The notes under the pieces are model-generated. The model did no database searches, was not told the origin of the DNA, and worked only from the letters and a program-made list of their open reading frames with translations. A stretch of DNA of 64,000 nt from Neobacillus niacini (lineage in GTDB: Bacteria; Bacillota; Bacilli; Bacillales; Cytobacillaceae), in contig NZ_JACWFG010000002.1 in assembly GCF_019749295.1 (NCBI RefSeq), positions 82,905 through 146,904 on the forward strand. Reading direction: 5' to 3'. This document shows positions 17,520 to 27,273 of this stretch, one piece after another. The first letter of the stretch is position 1; each line of letters opens with the position of its first letter. Position numbers and translations under genes: made by a program.

Positions 17520-18387
17520 TGTAATCTTTGATTATAGTCCATATAGTATTAGATGCTTCTTCCGCTCTCACTTTATCATTATTTTTGTAAGAGTCATATG
17601 TGATTAATGCCTTCCACAGAGCCCATCCCCGCGCTCGATTCCAGGTTCCTTCGTCAAAATTCAATTCATTCTTAAATACTTCTCTACTGGCATCATCAAA
17701 GAAGTTCCAAGCTATTGCAGCATCACAAGAAGGATCTCCTATTCCTACTATTCCAAAGTCAATAACGGCACAGAGCTTTCCATCCTTCACTAATAAATTG
17801 CCTGTTGCTATATCACCGTGCAGCCAAACAGGATCTGACTCCCATTCAGAATCTAAAGCTAAGCTCCAGATTTCACGCAGCAGACCACCATCAAAAGTGT
17901 CACTGTTGTTTTCAATGGCATTTCTAGATTCTTCATTGTATATAGATAATGAACTGCCTCTATAGAAATTATGCTGACCAGCTAGCGGACCCCCACTAGC
18001 ATCAATGGCCTGTAACTCTTTTAAAAATGACCCCAAGTCCTTTGCTAGATGATTAAGGTTATCAATATTGTTGTGAGATAGAGTGTCTCCCTCAAGCCAT
18101 TTATAGATGGACCAGGACCACGGATATTCTTTATTCGGTTTTCCTTTTGCGATTGGAGTAGAAACGGACAATGAAAGTTTTTCAGCAATAATGGGAAGCC
18201 ACTTTTGTTCCTTTTCCACCTGTGGAGCATAGGCCGCTGCACTAGGTAACCTGACACTCATATGATTACCTAAATGAAATGTTCTATTATCATGTCCACC
18301 ATTGTTTACCGGTTTGATAGTTAAATGAGACCACTCTGGAAACTGTTCGTCTATTAGTCTTGCTACTAAATCGACATTGATAATCAC
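17512..18387 (-). CDS. APH-family phosphotransferase
   Basis: The 291-residue protein has an aminoglycoside-phosphotransferase (protein kinase-like) fold. LHGDIATGNLL near residue 190 holds the catalytic Asp and the metal-binding Asn, and VIDFGIVGIGDPSCDAA near 210 holds the DFG-type metal motif. The N-terminal lobe includes NGGHDNRTFHLGNHMSVRLP. Many such proteins are small-molecule or macrolide-type kinases rather than resistance genes; the substrate is unknown. It is a single gene flanked by MITE-like and REP-like repeats on its 3' side, which hints at past rearrangement. The stop lies within a terminator hairpin. Confidence 0.88.
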   Translation of the reverse strand: MIINVDLVARLIDEQFPEWSHLTIKPVNNGGHDNRTFHLGNHMSVRLPSAAAYAPQVEKEQKWLPIIAEKLSLSVSTPIAKGKPNKEYPWSWSIYKWLEGDTLSHNNIDNLNHLAKDLGSFLKELQAIDASGGPLAGQHNFYRGSSLSIYNEESRNAIENNSDTFDGGLLREIWSLALDSEWESDPVWLHGDIATGNLLVKDGKLCAVIDFGIVGIGDPSCDAAIAWNFFDDASREVFKNELNFDEGTWNRARGWALWKALITYDSYKNNDKVRAEEASNTIWTIIKDYKN

Positions 18388-18479
18388 TATCTCGCTCCTT
18401 CCTTTTTCAAACTCATAGAAAGAAGATGCCCTAAACGCCTAAGCACCTGTGCAGCTCATCAATGGTACTAAAAGATAAA

Positions 18480-18507
18480 AAGCCATCAGAACCGTCCCTA
18501 TGGTCTA
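18480..18507. repeat. REP-like unit after the mannose isomerase stop
   Basis: AGCCATCAGAACCGTCCCTA with TATGGTCTA repeats lies 11 bases beyond the ManA stop. It belongs to the same family as the units at 16.4 and 49.8 kb, in inverted orientation relative to 16.4 kb. Confidence 0.65.
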
Positions 18508-18517
18508 TACCTATGGT

Positions 18518-19462
18518 CTAGGTATGAGAAACAATCAACTCACAATTTCCGTCGATTTCAAATTCTCCTAATCCCACTGGAATAATGAGATGGGTTCCTT
18601 TTTTTAATGGATAACGCTCTCCGTCATGAACAAGGACCCCATCTCCCTTAATGACACTAAGAAGCAGATATTGATCAGTAAAAGAAAATACAGATCTTCC
18701 GCCAATATCCCATTTATATACGGAGAAAAACTCAGATTTCGTAAACATGGTTATCGTAACATTTTCCCGTTCTTCAACCACCGGTGAAAAACCTGTTTCA
18801 TGATGGGGTACAGTCGTTACATCAATTGCCTTTTCTAAATGAAGGTCGCGCAGATTCCCCTCCGAATCACGACGGTCATAATCATATACGCGGTAGGTGG
18901 TATCAGAGCTTTGCTGCGTTTCCAAGACAAGCGTACCTTCACACAGAGCGTGAATCGTTCCACTTGGTACATAGAAAAAGTCACCGGGTTTAATTTTCAC
19001 TCTTCGGAGCAATTCGTTCCACTTTCCTTCACTTATTTGCTGGATTAAGTCTTCTTTTGTTTTTGCATTATGTCCGAAAATCATGTCGGCATCTTTTTTA
19101 CAGTCGAGAATATACCAGCATTCAGTTTTACCAAGCTCACCATTTTCATGAATGTTCGCATACGCATCTTCTGGATGGACTTGTACCGATAAATCCATGT
19201 TGGCATCCAAGATTTTTGTTAAAAGTGGAAACACTTCTTCCTTTGAGTTTCCGAACAACTCTGGATGCTTACTCCATAGTTCATCCAAGGCCATACCTGC
19301 ATAAGGGCCATTTTCAATAATAGAAGGACCATTTGGATGGGCAGAAATCGCCCAGCATTCTCCTGTTTGATCACTTGGAATTTCATAACCAAATTCCTCA
19401 CGTAAAGTACTTCCACCCCAAATTCTTTCTTTAAAAACTGGTTTTAATAATAATGGCTGCAT
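18518..19462 (-). CDS. manA: Mannose-6-phosphate isomerase, class I
   Basis: The 314-residue zinc enzyme interconverts mannose-6-phosphate and fructose-6-phosphate. It opens with PLLLKPVFKERIWGG, and the zinc ligands lie in SVQVHPEDAYA near residue 95 and KTECWYIL near 115; PGDFFYVPSGTIHAL near 160 adds the cupin signature. Length and sequence match the short Bacillus ManA/Pmi type. It is the last gene of the mannoside operon, 18 bases after the ROK kinase, and completes the route from mannose to glycolysis. It could also serve mannose brought in by other systems. Confidence 0.95.
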   Translation of the reverse strand: MQPLLLKPVFKERIWGGSTLREEFGYEIPSDQTGECWAISAHPNGPSIIENGPYAGMALDELWSKHPELFGNSKEEVFPLLTKILDANMDLSVQVHPEDAYANIHENGELGKTECWYILDCKKDADMIFGHNAKTKEDLIQQISEGKWNELLRRVKIKPGDFFYVPSGTIHALCEGTLVLETQQSSDTTYRVYDYDRRDSEGNLRDLHLEKAIDVTTVPHHETGFSPVVEERENVTITMFTKSEFFSVYKWDIGGRSVFSFTDQYLLLSVIKGDGVLVHDGERYPLKKGTHLIIPVGLGEFEIDGNCELIVSHT

Positions 19463-19480
19463 AATTTATTCCTCCCAAAT

Positions 19481-20350
19481 TCATTCATTCTCAGCTTGCA
19501 ATGCTTGATGAGCGAGCATAAGCGCGCCAGTTATCCCCGCATTATCACCTAAGCTAGGACTGACTATATAATCAGTAAGCTCCGGCAAAGCTACATACCC
19601 ATTAATAAATTCATTTAAATATCTATTAATAAAAGTAAATACTTGTTTCTGTTTCATTACTCCACCGCCGAGGATGATTTTTTTCGGCGATAGAATTAAG
19701 ATATATTGCATTAGAGCCTGCGCAAGATAGTAAGCTTCCAACTCCCAAACCTCGACTTGGTCTACAAGCTGATCACCTTTAACACCCCACCGGTTTTCAA
19801 TCGCTGGTCCAGCTGCAAGCCCTTCTAAGCAATCGTGATGATACGGACATTTTCCTTTGTATGGATCATTAGGATGACGTCTAACAATGATATGTCCCAT
19901 TTCAGGGTGTGAAAGCCCTTGGAGGAGTTCGCCTTGAACAATCGCCCCTGCTCCAATTCCTGTACCAACCGTAATGTACAAGCAGCTGTCCAATCCTTTA
20001 GCAGCGCCAAAGGTTGCTTCTCCCAATGCAGCTGCATTTACATCGGTGTTGAATCCAATAGGTACTGAAGATGCCTCTTTTAAAACCTGCACAAGAGGAT
20101 AATGGTTCCAACCTGGTTTTGGTGTGGAGGTTATGTAACCATAGGTAGGACTTTCCTTGATCACATCAATCGGGCCAAACGAACCCACCCCGATGGATGT
20201 TAAAGGATATTTTTTAAAAAATTCAATCACCTGCGGCATTGTTTCAGCAGGGATTGTCGTTGGAATCTGGATTCGTTCTATTATCTGCCCCGTTTCATTA
20301 CCGACTGCACAAACGAATTTTGTCCCTCCTGCTTCAATGGCACCCAACAT
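19481..20350 (-). CDS. ROK-family sugar kinase (fructokinase/mannokinase, GmuE-like)
   Basis: The 289-residue kinase opens with MLGAIEAGGTKFVCAVG, a ROK ATP-binding start, and carries the sugar-binding and zinc region GHIIVRRHPNDPYKG followed by CPYHHDCLEGLAAGPA near residue 165. It closely fits bacillar ScrK/GmuE fructokinases, which phosphorylate fructose and mannose at position 6. Placed directly before manA and after glycosidases, it most likely makes mannose-6-phosphate from mannose released inside the cell. Transcription is leftward in one operon with ManA. Confidence 0.9.
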   Translation of the reverse strand: MLGAIEAGGTKFVCAVGNETGQIIERIQIPTTIPAETMPQVIEFFKKYPLTSIGVGSFGPIDVIKESPTYGYITSTPKPGWNHYPLVQVLKEASSVPIGFNTDVNAAALGEATFGAAKGLDSCLYITVGTGIGAGAIVQGELLQGLSHPEMGHIIVRRHPNDPYKGKCPYHHDCLEGLAAGPAIENRWGVKGDQLVDQVEVWELEAYYLAQALMQYILILSPKKIILGGGVMKQKQVFTFINRYLNEFINGYVALPELTDYIVSPSLGDNAGITGALMLAHQALQAENE

Positions 20351-20368
20351 AGATAATACCTCCCAAAC

Positions 20369-21598
20369 TTATAATTGATTAGAACGAAGTACTGAAACTT
20401 TTTTCGACTTTCTCCAAATCATATAGAGTGATGGAATCATAATGACATATACAATCGGAAAAAGACTAAACGATATCGGTAAAAGCTGGTCAAAATTAAG
20501 GTATTTTCTCATCACTAAAAACAAAGCTACACCGATGATTCTTCCTATTCCAAGTGGAATTTCACGGATAATGATATAATCTAACCGCTTTTCCTTGTAG
20601 TCTGGATCCTTCTCAATCGCCTCGTAAATCATCGCGCTCATCGAGTTCGTAATCATATTCTGTGCTAAAGGTGAGATGACCCCAAAAACAACCAGCGAAA
20701 GGATGACAGGAAAAATGGATAACAGAACAGAACTCAAGAATATACTGACCGAACCAATCGTATAAATGGCGAGACGATATTTCGGATTAGAGTACCTAGC
20801 GAGTACATAGAATGTAGCAATCGCAACAAGTTCTGCGGCTGTATTATAAATACCTAGACTCAACTCTCCGCCAGCGACTTTGAAGGTAATCATTGTAATT
20901 AAGAAGGTTCCGTACACGCCCGATACAATCCCATCAGCAAACATGACCTTATACATCTTCTTCCATTCCCTCGATGGATTCTTGATGACTTCCCAAAAGT
21001 AACTTTTGGTGGTAATCGGATGACCCTTTACCTTTAAAGAGGTTAAAAAGGCAATAAAAAAGAAAACACAGGTTCCAATAAAAACAACATAATAACCAAA
21101 CATACCCTCAAATTGTGAGATGATAATCCCTGACAGAACCGGTCCGATGACACCGCCGATGGTAAATAAAATTCCTTGTACATATAAAAATTGATCACGG
21201 TTATCGTTCGTAGTTAAATCCAACACCGCCAAGTGCATGCCGACATAATATAGGCTCATAGCCAACCCATTTGAAAACCCTAACAACATAATATGATCTC
21301 GTAATGTATCATGGAAAATAAGCATAATTAAATAGGTGATTAGGTAAAAGACAAAGCCTAATCGCATCGTAATCATTGGGCTCGTCTTCCGAGCAAGCCA
21401 CCCGCAAAGTCCAAAACAAAAAATGAGTGCAATCGACCAATACAAACTATAATGGGCCAGCAAGGAATAAGTTTTATCCAGCTTCCATAGGAAAACACTT
21501 TGAAAAATACCTGACAAAACTCCCCCAAAGGAAAAGAGGGCATTCATCAGTAAATAAAACTTCAATTCTGTAGAAAAAGACTTAAATACTTGAAACAT
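20369..21598 (-). CDS. MFS transporter
   Basis: The 409-residue membrane protein has about 12 hydrophobic helices with the major-facilitator layout. The first loop carries FGLCGWLARKTSPMITMRLG near residue 55, a degenerate form of the loop-2/3 motif, and there is a central cytoplasmic loop near 200-215. It lies between the dehydrogenase and the ROK kinase in the mannoside operon. It may import free mannose or a disaccharide, or export a product; direction cannot be told. Spacing to the ROK gene is 18 bases. Confidence 0.85.
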   Translation of the reverse strand: MFQVFKSFSTELKFYLLMNALFSFGGVLSGIFQSVFLWKLDKTYSLLAHYSLYWSIALIFCFGLCGWLARKTSPMITMRLGFVFYLITYLIMLIFHDTLRDHIMLLGFSNGLAMSLYYVGMHLAVLDLTTNDNRDQFLYVQGILFTIGGVIGPVLSGIIISQFEGMFGYYVVFIGTCVFFFIAFLTSLKVKGHPITTKSYFWEVIKNPSREWKKMYKVMFADGIVSGVYGTFLITMITFKVAGGELSLGIYNTAAELVAIATFYVLARYSNPKYRLAIYTIGSVSIFLSSVLLSIFPVILSLVVFGVISPLAQNMITNSMSAMIYEAIEKDPDYKEKRLDYIIIREIPLGIGRIIGVALFLVMRKYLNFDQLLPISFSLFPIVYVIMIPSLYMIWRKSKKVSVLRSNQL

Positions 21599-21650
21599 TC
21601 GTTTGTTCTCCTTTTAAAGCTAAGTTGGCTAATGGCCGCCCCTCCTGCAC

Positions 21651-22643
21651 CTAGTGATTAATTATCGCTTTTGAAACACTAAGCCTCGGAAAGTTAGCCA
21701 TCGCCTCAGGCAGATCCTCCAATGTAAAACGATGAGAAATGAGCGATTGAACATCAATCACTTTTTTATCAATGAGTGAAATAGCTTCATCGTGCGTAAA
21801 TGGATTAACAAATGACCCCTTTATGCTTAGTTCCTTTGAAAAGATTTCAAACGGTGAAACAGAGATTACCGTTTCAGGAGCCGCGACCCCAAAGAGTAAT
21901 ACTTGGCCGCCCTTACCTGCTGATTTAACCGCTAATTCCATACTCTCCGCTCTGCCTACACATTCAATTACAACATCCACCGCTAGATTAGCAGCCTTTG
22001 ATGGATGAATTACTTCATCCGCACCTAGCCTATAGAGAAGCTCTCTTTTGTTATCTGCAGGTTCACTAACGATGACCGACTGTACATTTTGATGTTTAAC
22101 CAGTTGTAAAAACAATTGTCCTATAAAACCGCCGCCAATAATGAGAACACTGCTTAAGGATGAAAGTTGAATCTTCTTAAATCCATGTAAAACACATCCC
22201 AAAGGCTCAACAAGTGCTGCCTCTTCAAAGCTCATTTCATCGGGGATTTTGTAGCAATTAGCTTCCGGCACTACACAAAACTCCCCCATCCCGCCATCTC
22301 TTGTTACCCCTACTGCCTGAAGATGGTTACATAAATGAGCTCGATTGCTGCGGCAATACTCACATGTCCCGCAATAAATGTTGGGATCAATGGAAACACG
22401 ATCTCCTACCGCGAAGGACGATACTTCGGCACCGACCTCCACGATTTCCCCCGCCAATTCATGGCCGAGGACAATCGGGTGCTGGACTTCAGCAGAACCG
22501 GGATGACCATGATAAATATGTTGATCGGTTCCGCAAATGCCGCAGCTTTTCACCTTTACAATAACTTCCTTTGCTGACAGAGATGGATAATTCCACTCCA
22601 TTACCTCCAACTGCTTTGTCCCTTGTAAAACAGCTGCTTTCAT
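21651..22643 (-). CDS. Zinc-dependent alcohol/sugar dehydrogenase
   Basis: The 330-residue medium-chain dehydrogenase has catalytic zinc ligands in SCGICGTDQHIYHG (Cys near 37) and HPIVLGHELAG (His and Glu near 62). The structural zinc loop CGTCEYCRSNRAHLC has all four Cys. The NAD fold begins at VLIIGGGFIGQ near residue 165. It belongs to the sorbitol/threonine dehydrogenase type. It starts 2 bases after the GH2 gene ends and shares its operon, so it probably oxidises a sugar or polyol derived from the same substrate. The exact substrate is unknown. Confidence 0.9.
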   Translation of the reverse strand: MKAAVLQGTKQLEVMEWNYPSLSAKEVIVKVKSCGICGTDQHIYHGHPGSAEVQHPIVLGHELAGEIVEVGAEVSSFAVGDRVSIDPNIYCGTCEYCRSNRAHLCNHLQAVGVTRDGGMGEFCVVPEANCYKIPDEMSFEEAALVEPLGCVLHGFKKIQLSSLSSVLIIGGGFIGQLFLQLVKHQNVQSVIVSEPADNKRELLYRLGADEVIHPSKAANLAVDVVIECVGRAESMELAVKSAGKGGQVLLFGVAAPETVISVSPFEIFSKELSIKGSFVNPFTHDEAISLIDKKVIDVQSLISHRFTLEDLPEAMANFPRLSVSKAIINH

Positions 22644-22645
22644 CC

Positions 22646-25162
22646 TTATAACCCCCTTGTTTTCACACTATTAATCGCTTTAACCCTCAATGTATCCCAA
22701 GGAATTGGTTTACCTTCAGCCTGATGTACCTTAATTCTTCTTTTCCTATTTGGTAATAAGTCAAAGAAATTATCCTCCAACACCAGCTGTTCCATTTCCA
22801 TTTCAATGGTCACCATCCGAGCAAGTACATTCGTAGAAAATATCAATTCATGATTCTCATGGTCCACCGAAACACTAATTTCAGCGTCTTCAAATTTAAC
22901 ATCCTTTTGATCACGGAAATAATAAAAGTCTTCTTCAACACTATTATTCTTTGAAGTGATGACCATAACAGCACCTTCTGGATTCAGTCCACATAGCGCT
23001 TCTTGTTCTAAAACAACTGATACCTGCTTAGATATATTGGGTTCAACCGAAACCTTCCAAACTTTTGAGAATACCTTTTCGCCATTGGTTTGATAAACAG
23101 CCAGCTCAATTTCATCCTCATAGACTTCTAGAGTGTCATTTACAACCCAAACCTTTATGTCTTGACCTGGCTCATAATCCAGCGTTAGCAGGACCGGACT
23201 GTAGAACTTTCTTGCATAATGATACGAAGCCTTTGGCAATAAATAATAGTCAATCACCGACCAGCTCGTGCCCGGCCAGCAGTCATTTAACTGCCAGAAC
23301 AAAGCGCCGCTCGTGTTTGGTTTATTGCGTCGATAATGCTCAATTCCATATTTCAATCCTTCTGCCTGCGTTAACATGGAAAAAGAAATGTATTCATATA
23401 AATCCTTGGGAACTCCTGTATAGCCTTCCATGAGTAGTATTCCTTTTGGATGATGGATATCTTTATTGCGGTACGCCATTTCTTCGCTTCCCCAGAAAAA
23501 TTGATCCTTGGGAATATTTCGTTCTAATGTATAGGTGTTGGATGAAGCATGCATACCAAATTCACTCGCAAATTTAGTGGTATCATTTTTGAAATTTTTA
23601 AACGACAGGCCTTCTACACTGTAATTAACCGATTGCGGCTCACCAAACGTTCTAGGCTCAATATTTCCGTGCCACACCTGCCAATTATGTGTGTCACCCT
23701 CTTCTCTTGAGTTATGGTCGTTCCCTCCAAATGGAGAGCTTGGCCAAAACAAGCGAGTCGGGTCAAGTTCTTCTAGTAATTCTGGCATTAATTCATGATA
23801 GATTTTCTCGCCGTAAAACGGATGATGGATTTCACCTGAGGAGTACAACGCCTCATACAGCCAATCATTTTCATTGTTTCCGCACCATAGCGCCAGGCAC
23901 GGATGATTCCGCAGACGCTTTACTACATGAATAATCTCCTCAGTGACATTATCCATAAAGTTCTTATTGTAATCAGGATATAAAGCGCACGAAAACATGA
24001 AATCCTGCCAGACTAATAGACCAAGCCGATTGCACTCATCGTAAAAGATCTCCTTTTCATAGATACCGCCGCCCCAAACACGAAGCATATTCATATTCGC
24101 ATCTTTAGACATTTTGATTAAGTGAAGGTAACGTGAATCTGGAACAGCTCCTATGAAACTATCAATCGGAATCCAATTCGCGCCTTTTGCAAAGATTTTT
24201 TCTCCATTTAAAACAAAAGTAAAACAATGATTTCCATTTTCATCTTTTCGAAGTACTTCAATGGTTCGAATCCCGAAGTCTTCTAAACTCTCATCCACTT
24301 TCACACCATCAGCTACTAGTTCAACCTTCAGCTGATAAAGATGCGGTGTACCGAGGTCATGGGTCCACCAAAGCTTAGGATTTTCCACCGCGAGTATAAC
24401 CTTTGCTTTTTTACGATCTACCTTCACCTTTGTTGAAAAAGCTTCCTCTCCAAGTGAAAGATTTACACGGACTTCATACTCTTTATCCTTCGTAAAAGAC
24501 GCAATATCCACTTCCACCTCGATAAGTGCCTCTTCTTGTGTGATGGATTTGGTTTTAGCAAATACACTATCGATTTTGGCTAAAGTCCTTTTCTCTAAAT
24601 GAACATCCTTCCATATCCCTGCTGCAACTAAGCGCGGACCCCAATCCCAACCAAAGTGACTTTGTGCTTTACGAGTCCAAATCCGCTTTTTGCTAAAACC
24701 AGACCAATAATATTGCACCTTGTCTTTTACATGAACGTGAACGGGATCAAACTTTACAGCTAATACATTTTTCCCTTTTTTAAGCTCTCTTGCTACTTCA
24801 AAGGTATGACTGATAAACATATTCTCTGTTGAACCAAGCTCCACTCCGTTCAAATAAACTGTCGCAAACGTATCAAGGCCTTCGAAGATCAACTCATACC
24901 GGTCGTCTTTACTGATTTCATCATGGAACTCAAAGGTATTGCGGTACCACCAGACCTTTTCCTCCACCCACTGACATTTCAAATCATTGTGGCCGTAAAA
25001 GGGATCTTCAATTAACTTCCTGTCAATCAAGGTGGAATGAACATCACCTGGAACAGCTGATGTCATCCAGAAATAATCAATATAGTCAGGAGAAGCCACC
25101 TCAAGATCACGTGCAGCCCCAACATCAAAATGCTTTATCTTCCAATTATCATGAATCTTCAT
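22646..25162 (-). CDS. GH2 beta-mannosidase
   Basis: The 838-residue cytoplasmic glycosidase has the GH2 domain order: an N-terminal sugar-binding jelly roll (with LDTFATVYLNGVELG near 110), an immunoglobulin-like domain, a TIM barrel and C-terminal beta domains. The barrel has NMLRVWGGGIYE near 360, the acid/base Glu in LWCGNNENDW near 430 and the nucleophile Glu in FASEFGMHASS near 540. This pattern, especially GNNEND, is typical of beta-mannosidases rather than beta-galactosidases. It removes beta-mannose from oligosaccharide ends. It is first in the second mannoside transcription unit, after a terminator that ends the GH130 unit. Confidence 0.93.
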   Translation of the reverse strand: MKIHDNWKIKHFDVGAARDLEVASPDYIDYFWMTSAVPGDVHSTLIDRKLIEDPFYGHNDLKCQWVEEKVWWYRNTFEFHDEISKDDRYELIFEGLDTFATVYLNGVELGSTENMFISHTFEVARELKKGKNVLAVKFDPVHVHVKDKVQYYWSGFSKKRIWTRKAQSHFGWDWGPRLVAAGIWKDVHLEKRTLAKIDSVFAKTKSITQEEALIEVEVDIASFTKDKEYEVRVNLSLGEEAFSTKVKVDRKKAKVILAVENPKLWWTHDLGTPHLYQLKVELVADGVKVDESLEDFGIRTIEVLRKDENGNHCFTFVLNGEKIFAKGANWIPIDSFIGAVPDSRYLHLIKMSKDANMNMLRVWGGGIYEKEIFYDECNRLGLLVWQDFMFSCALYPDYNKNFMDNVTEEIIHVVKRLRNHPCLALWCGNNENDWLYEALYSSGEIHHPFYGEKIYHELMPELLEELDPTRLFWPSSPFGGNDHNSREEGDTHNWQVWHGNIEPRTFGEPQSVNYSVEGLSFKNFKNDTTKFASEFGMHASSNTYTLERNIPKDQFFWGSEEMAYRNKDIHHPKGILLMEGYTGVPKDLYEYISFSMLTQAEGLKYGIEHYRRNKPNTSGALFWQLNDCWPGTSWSVIDYYLLPKASYHYARKFYSPVLLTLDYEPGQDIKVWVVNDTLEVYEDEIELAVYQTNGEKVFSKVWKVSVEPNISKQVSVVLEQEALCGLNPEGAVMVITSKNNSVEEDFYYFRDQKDVKFEDAEISVSVDHENHELIFSTNVLARMVTIEMEMEQLVLEDNFFDLLPNRKRRIKVHQAEGKPIPWDTLRVKAINSVKTRGL

Positions 25163-25192
25163 CTATACTTCACCTGCCAAAGTTATGTTAAA

Positions 25193-25224
25193 AATGCCAA
25201 AATCAATAGAGCGATTTTGGCATT
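25193..25224 (-). terminator. Rho-independent terminator between GH130 and GH2
   Basis: A perfect 12-bp stem AATGCCAAAATC / GATTTTGGCATT with an 8-base loop is followed by TTTTT on the minus strand. It separates GH13-DUF1861-GH130 from GH2 onward, either fully or as an attenuator. Confidence 0.8.
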
Positions 25225-25234
25225 CTTCTCGTTA

Positions 25235-26296
25235 TTATAAATAAGTCAATGAATCTAAGATTTCTTGTAAGCTGAATTCCGCACAAGCCATGGATGTATC
25301 CGCAACACCGTAGTACATTTTAACAACATCGCCTTCAACAACTGCACCACATGAAAATACAACATTTCCAAAGAATCCTTCTACCTCATAATCTGCTTCA
25401 GGCTCGATAATCGGCTGGTTCGAGCGGGCAATGACCTTTGTTGGATCTTCCAGGTCAAGTAACACAGCACCCATACAATAGCGGTGATCGGAAGTCGCAC
25501 CATGGTACAGTTCAAGCCAGCCTTTCTCTGTTTTAAAAGGAACAGCTCCTCCGCCCATACGCGCACTATCCCACATGCCTTCACGTAAGCCTAGTAAATG
25601 CTTGTGGTTACCCCAATGCAAGAGGTTTGTAGATTCTGCAATCCAAATTTCTGGCTCCCCGACACTTTTCGGTACCGGACGATGAAGTGCATAGTATTTT
25701 CCGTTTATTTTTTCAGGAAAAATTAATACGTCTTTGTTTTCTGGTGCAAAAATCATTCCGTGATGTTCTGTTGTCACAAAGTCTTTTGTGGAAACCATGG
25801 ATTCTCCAACACCGACTGGTGAAGCGGCACTAAAATAAATATAGTAAGTATCTTCAATTTTGGTAATCCTTGGGTCTTCAATCCCAAAGGTCTCTAGCTC
25901 ATTGGATGGATATACAAACGGTTTTTCATCAATCGTGAAGTGATGTCCATCCTTGCTTCGGGCAATCCGCAGGTAGGATAGGGAAGTTAAATAAACAAAA
26001 CCATGTGGATTTCCGGCTTTCTTAATCGTACGCGGATCTGAAAAATCATACTGAGGGTCATCTAAATTTAATTCCAAAATTTCAAGCTCGCGCGTTTTGT
26101 GATTGTATATCGGCGCCTTGACGATATTAGGATCTTCACTGATTGGACGTTCCGCTACACGCAGAAGCATAATAATCTCATCGTTATACGTGGTTATCCC
26201 TGCATTAAATGCACCAATCACTTCAAAATCCGGGCGATGTGCTGTTACATCCATCGGAGTTACCAATGGGTTCTCTTCATATCTATATATATTCAT
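25235..26296 (-). CDS. GH130 beta-mannoside phosphorylase / beta-1,2-mannosidase
   Basis: The protein has 353 residues with a five-bladed beta-propeller of the GH130 family. It opens with ENPLVTPMDV, and DFSDPRTIKK, YLTSLSYLRIARSKDG and FGIEDPRITKIEDTYYIYFSA supply the blade motifs, with the probable catalytic Asp in EDPRI near residue 140. Family members phosphorolyse beta-linked mannosides to mannose-1-phosphate or hydrolyse beta-1,2-mannosides; sequence alone does not decide. The ATG at 26296 follows GAGGAG by 8 bases and is preferred over a TTG 21 bases upstream. It follows the DUF1861 gene by about 30 bases and ends at a terminator. Confidence 0.9.
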   Translation of the reverse strand: MNIYRYEENPLVTPMDVTAHRPDFEVIGAFNAGITTYNDEIIMLLRVAERPISEDPNIVKAPIYNHKTRELEILELNLDDPQYDFSDPRTIKKAGNPHGFVYLTSLSYLRIARSKDGHHFTIDEKPFVYPSNELETFGIEDPRITKIEDTYYIYFSAASPVGVGESMVSTKDFVTTEHHGMIFAPENKDVLIFPEKINGKYYALHRPVPKSVGEPEIWIAESTNLLHWGNHKHLLGLREGMWDSARMGGGAVPFKTEKGWLELYHGATSDHRYCMGAVLLDLEDPTKVIARSNQPIIEPEADYEVEGFFGNVVFSCGAVVEGDVVKMYYGVADTSMACAEFSLQEILDSLTYL

Positions 26297-26325
26297 TTTC
26301 AGGTCTCCTCTATTCAAAGTTCAAC

Positions 26326-27270
26326 TTACTTTTCATATGGTAAAAATGGATCCACGATCGTTATTTTTTGAGCTTCGGCGTCACTAATCCCTGCATAAAT
26401 ATCAGCACTTCCGTCACTTTTCCGAACTAGACCGCCGCTAAAAACAACATCCTCTAGATCTGGGCGTTTCGATGGACCAGGAAGGAAATTGCTTCTTGTA
26501 GCAATTAGCTTCATGTCAGAAACTTCACCTGTTTCGGAATCAAGGGCAAATACCATCGGATAATAATGGCGATTTCCATCTTCATCAAAGGAAGCAACAT
26601 GGCCGAGAACACCAACAAGTCCATTTTTTAAGAGATGCGGCTCGTTTGCCCCGCCCCACTCTTCATCAATAAACTGATTTTCCAGCAAAGGAGCCTCATT
26701 GATTACATCGAGAGTCAATTCAGCTAATGAAGAAATTCGAGTCCAGCCAATCTTTCCTCTTCCGCCTTTTTCCCCTTGAGGTCTTGTCAATACGCCAATA
26801 CTTCCGTCCTTTAACTCCACAAGACGTAGGTCCTTCATACCGTCCGGACCTTTTGCAAATTCCTGTAAGTCTGCAATACTCTGGCCTTTATAAAACACCG
26901 TTCTCCAGCCAAGTTGACCTTTATTAATCGGATGTGGGAAGATTTGAACCCCGCCTACGATTAACTCTCCTGCAATGGTAGTAAAGAATGGGTCCTGCAG
27001 TTCAAGAACAGGTGAATTCTCTCTTGGCACCCACTCTCCATTTCGCTCGACAAAGAAATATACGTTGGAGTGCTCACTGTCACGAGACTCCACTCGTCCT
27101 GCAATCACAAGCTCCCCTTCGTCCTCAAAAGGTGCGCAAATATTATAGACATCTTTTTCACCAACGCCTGTAAAAACAATCTTTTCTGCGTGTACAGGTT
27201 GAGAATCCGCCTGAAATTCTTCCAACAATTGTTCACACGTTTTGACATTCCCTTTATTTAAAACAGCCAT
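26326..27270 (-). CDS. DUF1861 family protein, beta-propeller related to GH130
   Basis: The 314-residue cytoplasmic protein has repeated DPFFT, VFSGGLVRK and similar turns of a five-bladed propeller; the segment IVFTGVGEKDVYNICAPFE near residue 30 marks DUF1861. This family is distantly related to GH130, GH43 and GH32. Its position directly between GH13 and GH130, with 3- and 30-base gaps, indicates a role in the same sugar pathway, perhaps as a second phosphorylase with different chain-length preference. I cannot assign catalytic residues with confidence. A non-catalytic binding role is possible. Confidence 0.8.
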   Translation of the reverse strand: MAVLNKGNVKTCEQLLEEFQADSQPVHAEKIVFTGVGEKDVYNICAPFEDEGELVIAGRVESRDSEHSNVYFFVERNGEWVPRENSPVLELQDPFFTTIAGELIVGGVQIFPHPINKGQLGWRTVFYKGQSIADLQEFAKGPDGMKDLRLVELKDGSIGVLTRPQGEKGGRGKIGWTRISSLAELTLDVINEAPLLENQFIDEEWGGANEPHLLKNGLVGVLGHVASFDEDGNRHYYPMVFALDSETGEVSDMKLIATRSNFLPGPSKRPDLEDVVFSGGLVRKSDGSADIYAGISDAEAQKITIVDPFLPYEK

Positions 27271-27273
27271 AGA

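Noticed and set aside
17512..18387. An aminoglycoside resistance gene
   Set aside because: The APH fold is clear, but the sequence gives no basis for aminoglycoside as substrate. Most chromosomal bacillar members have other or unknown substrates.
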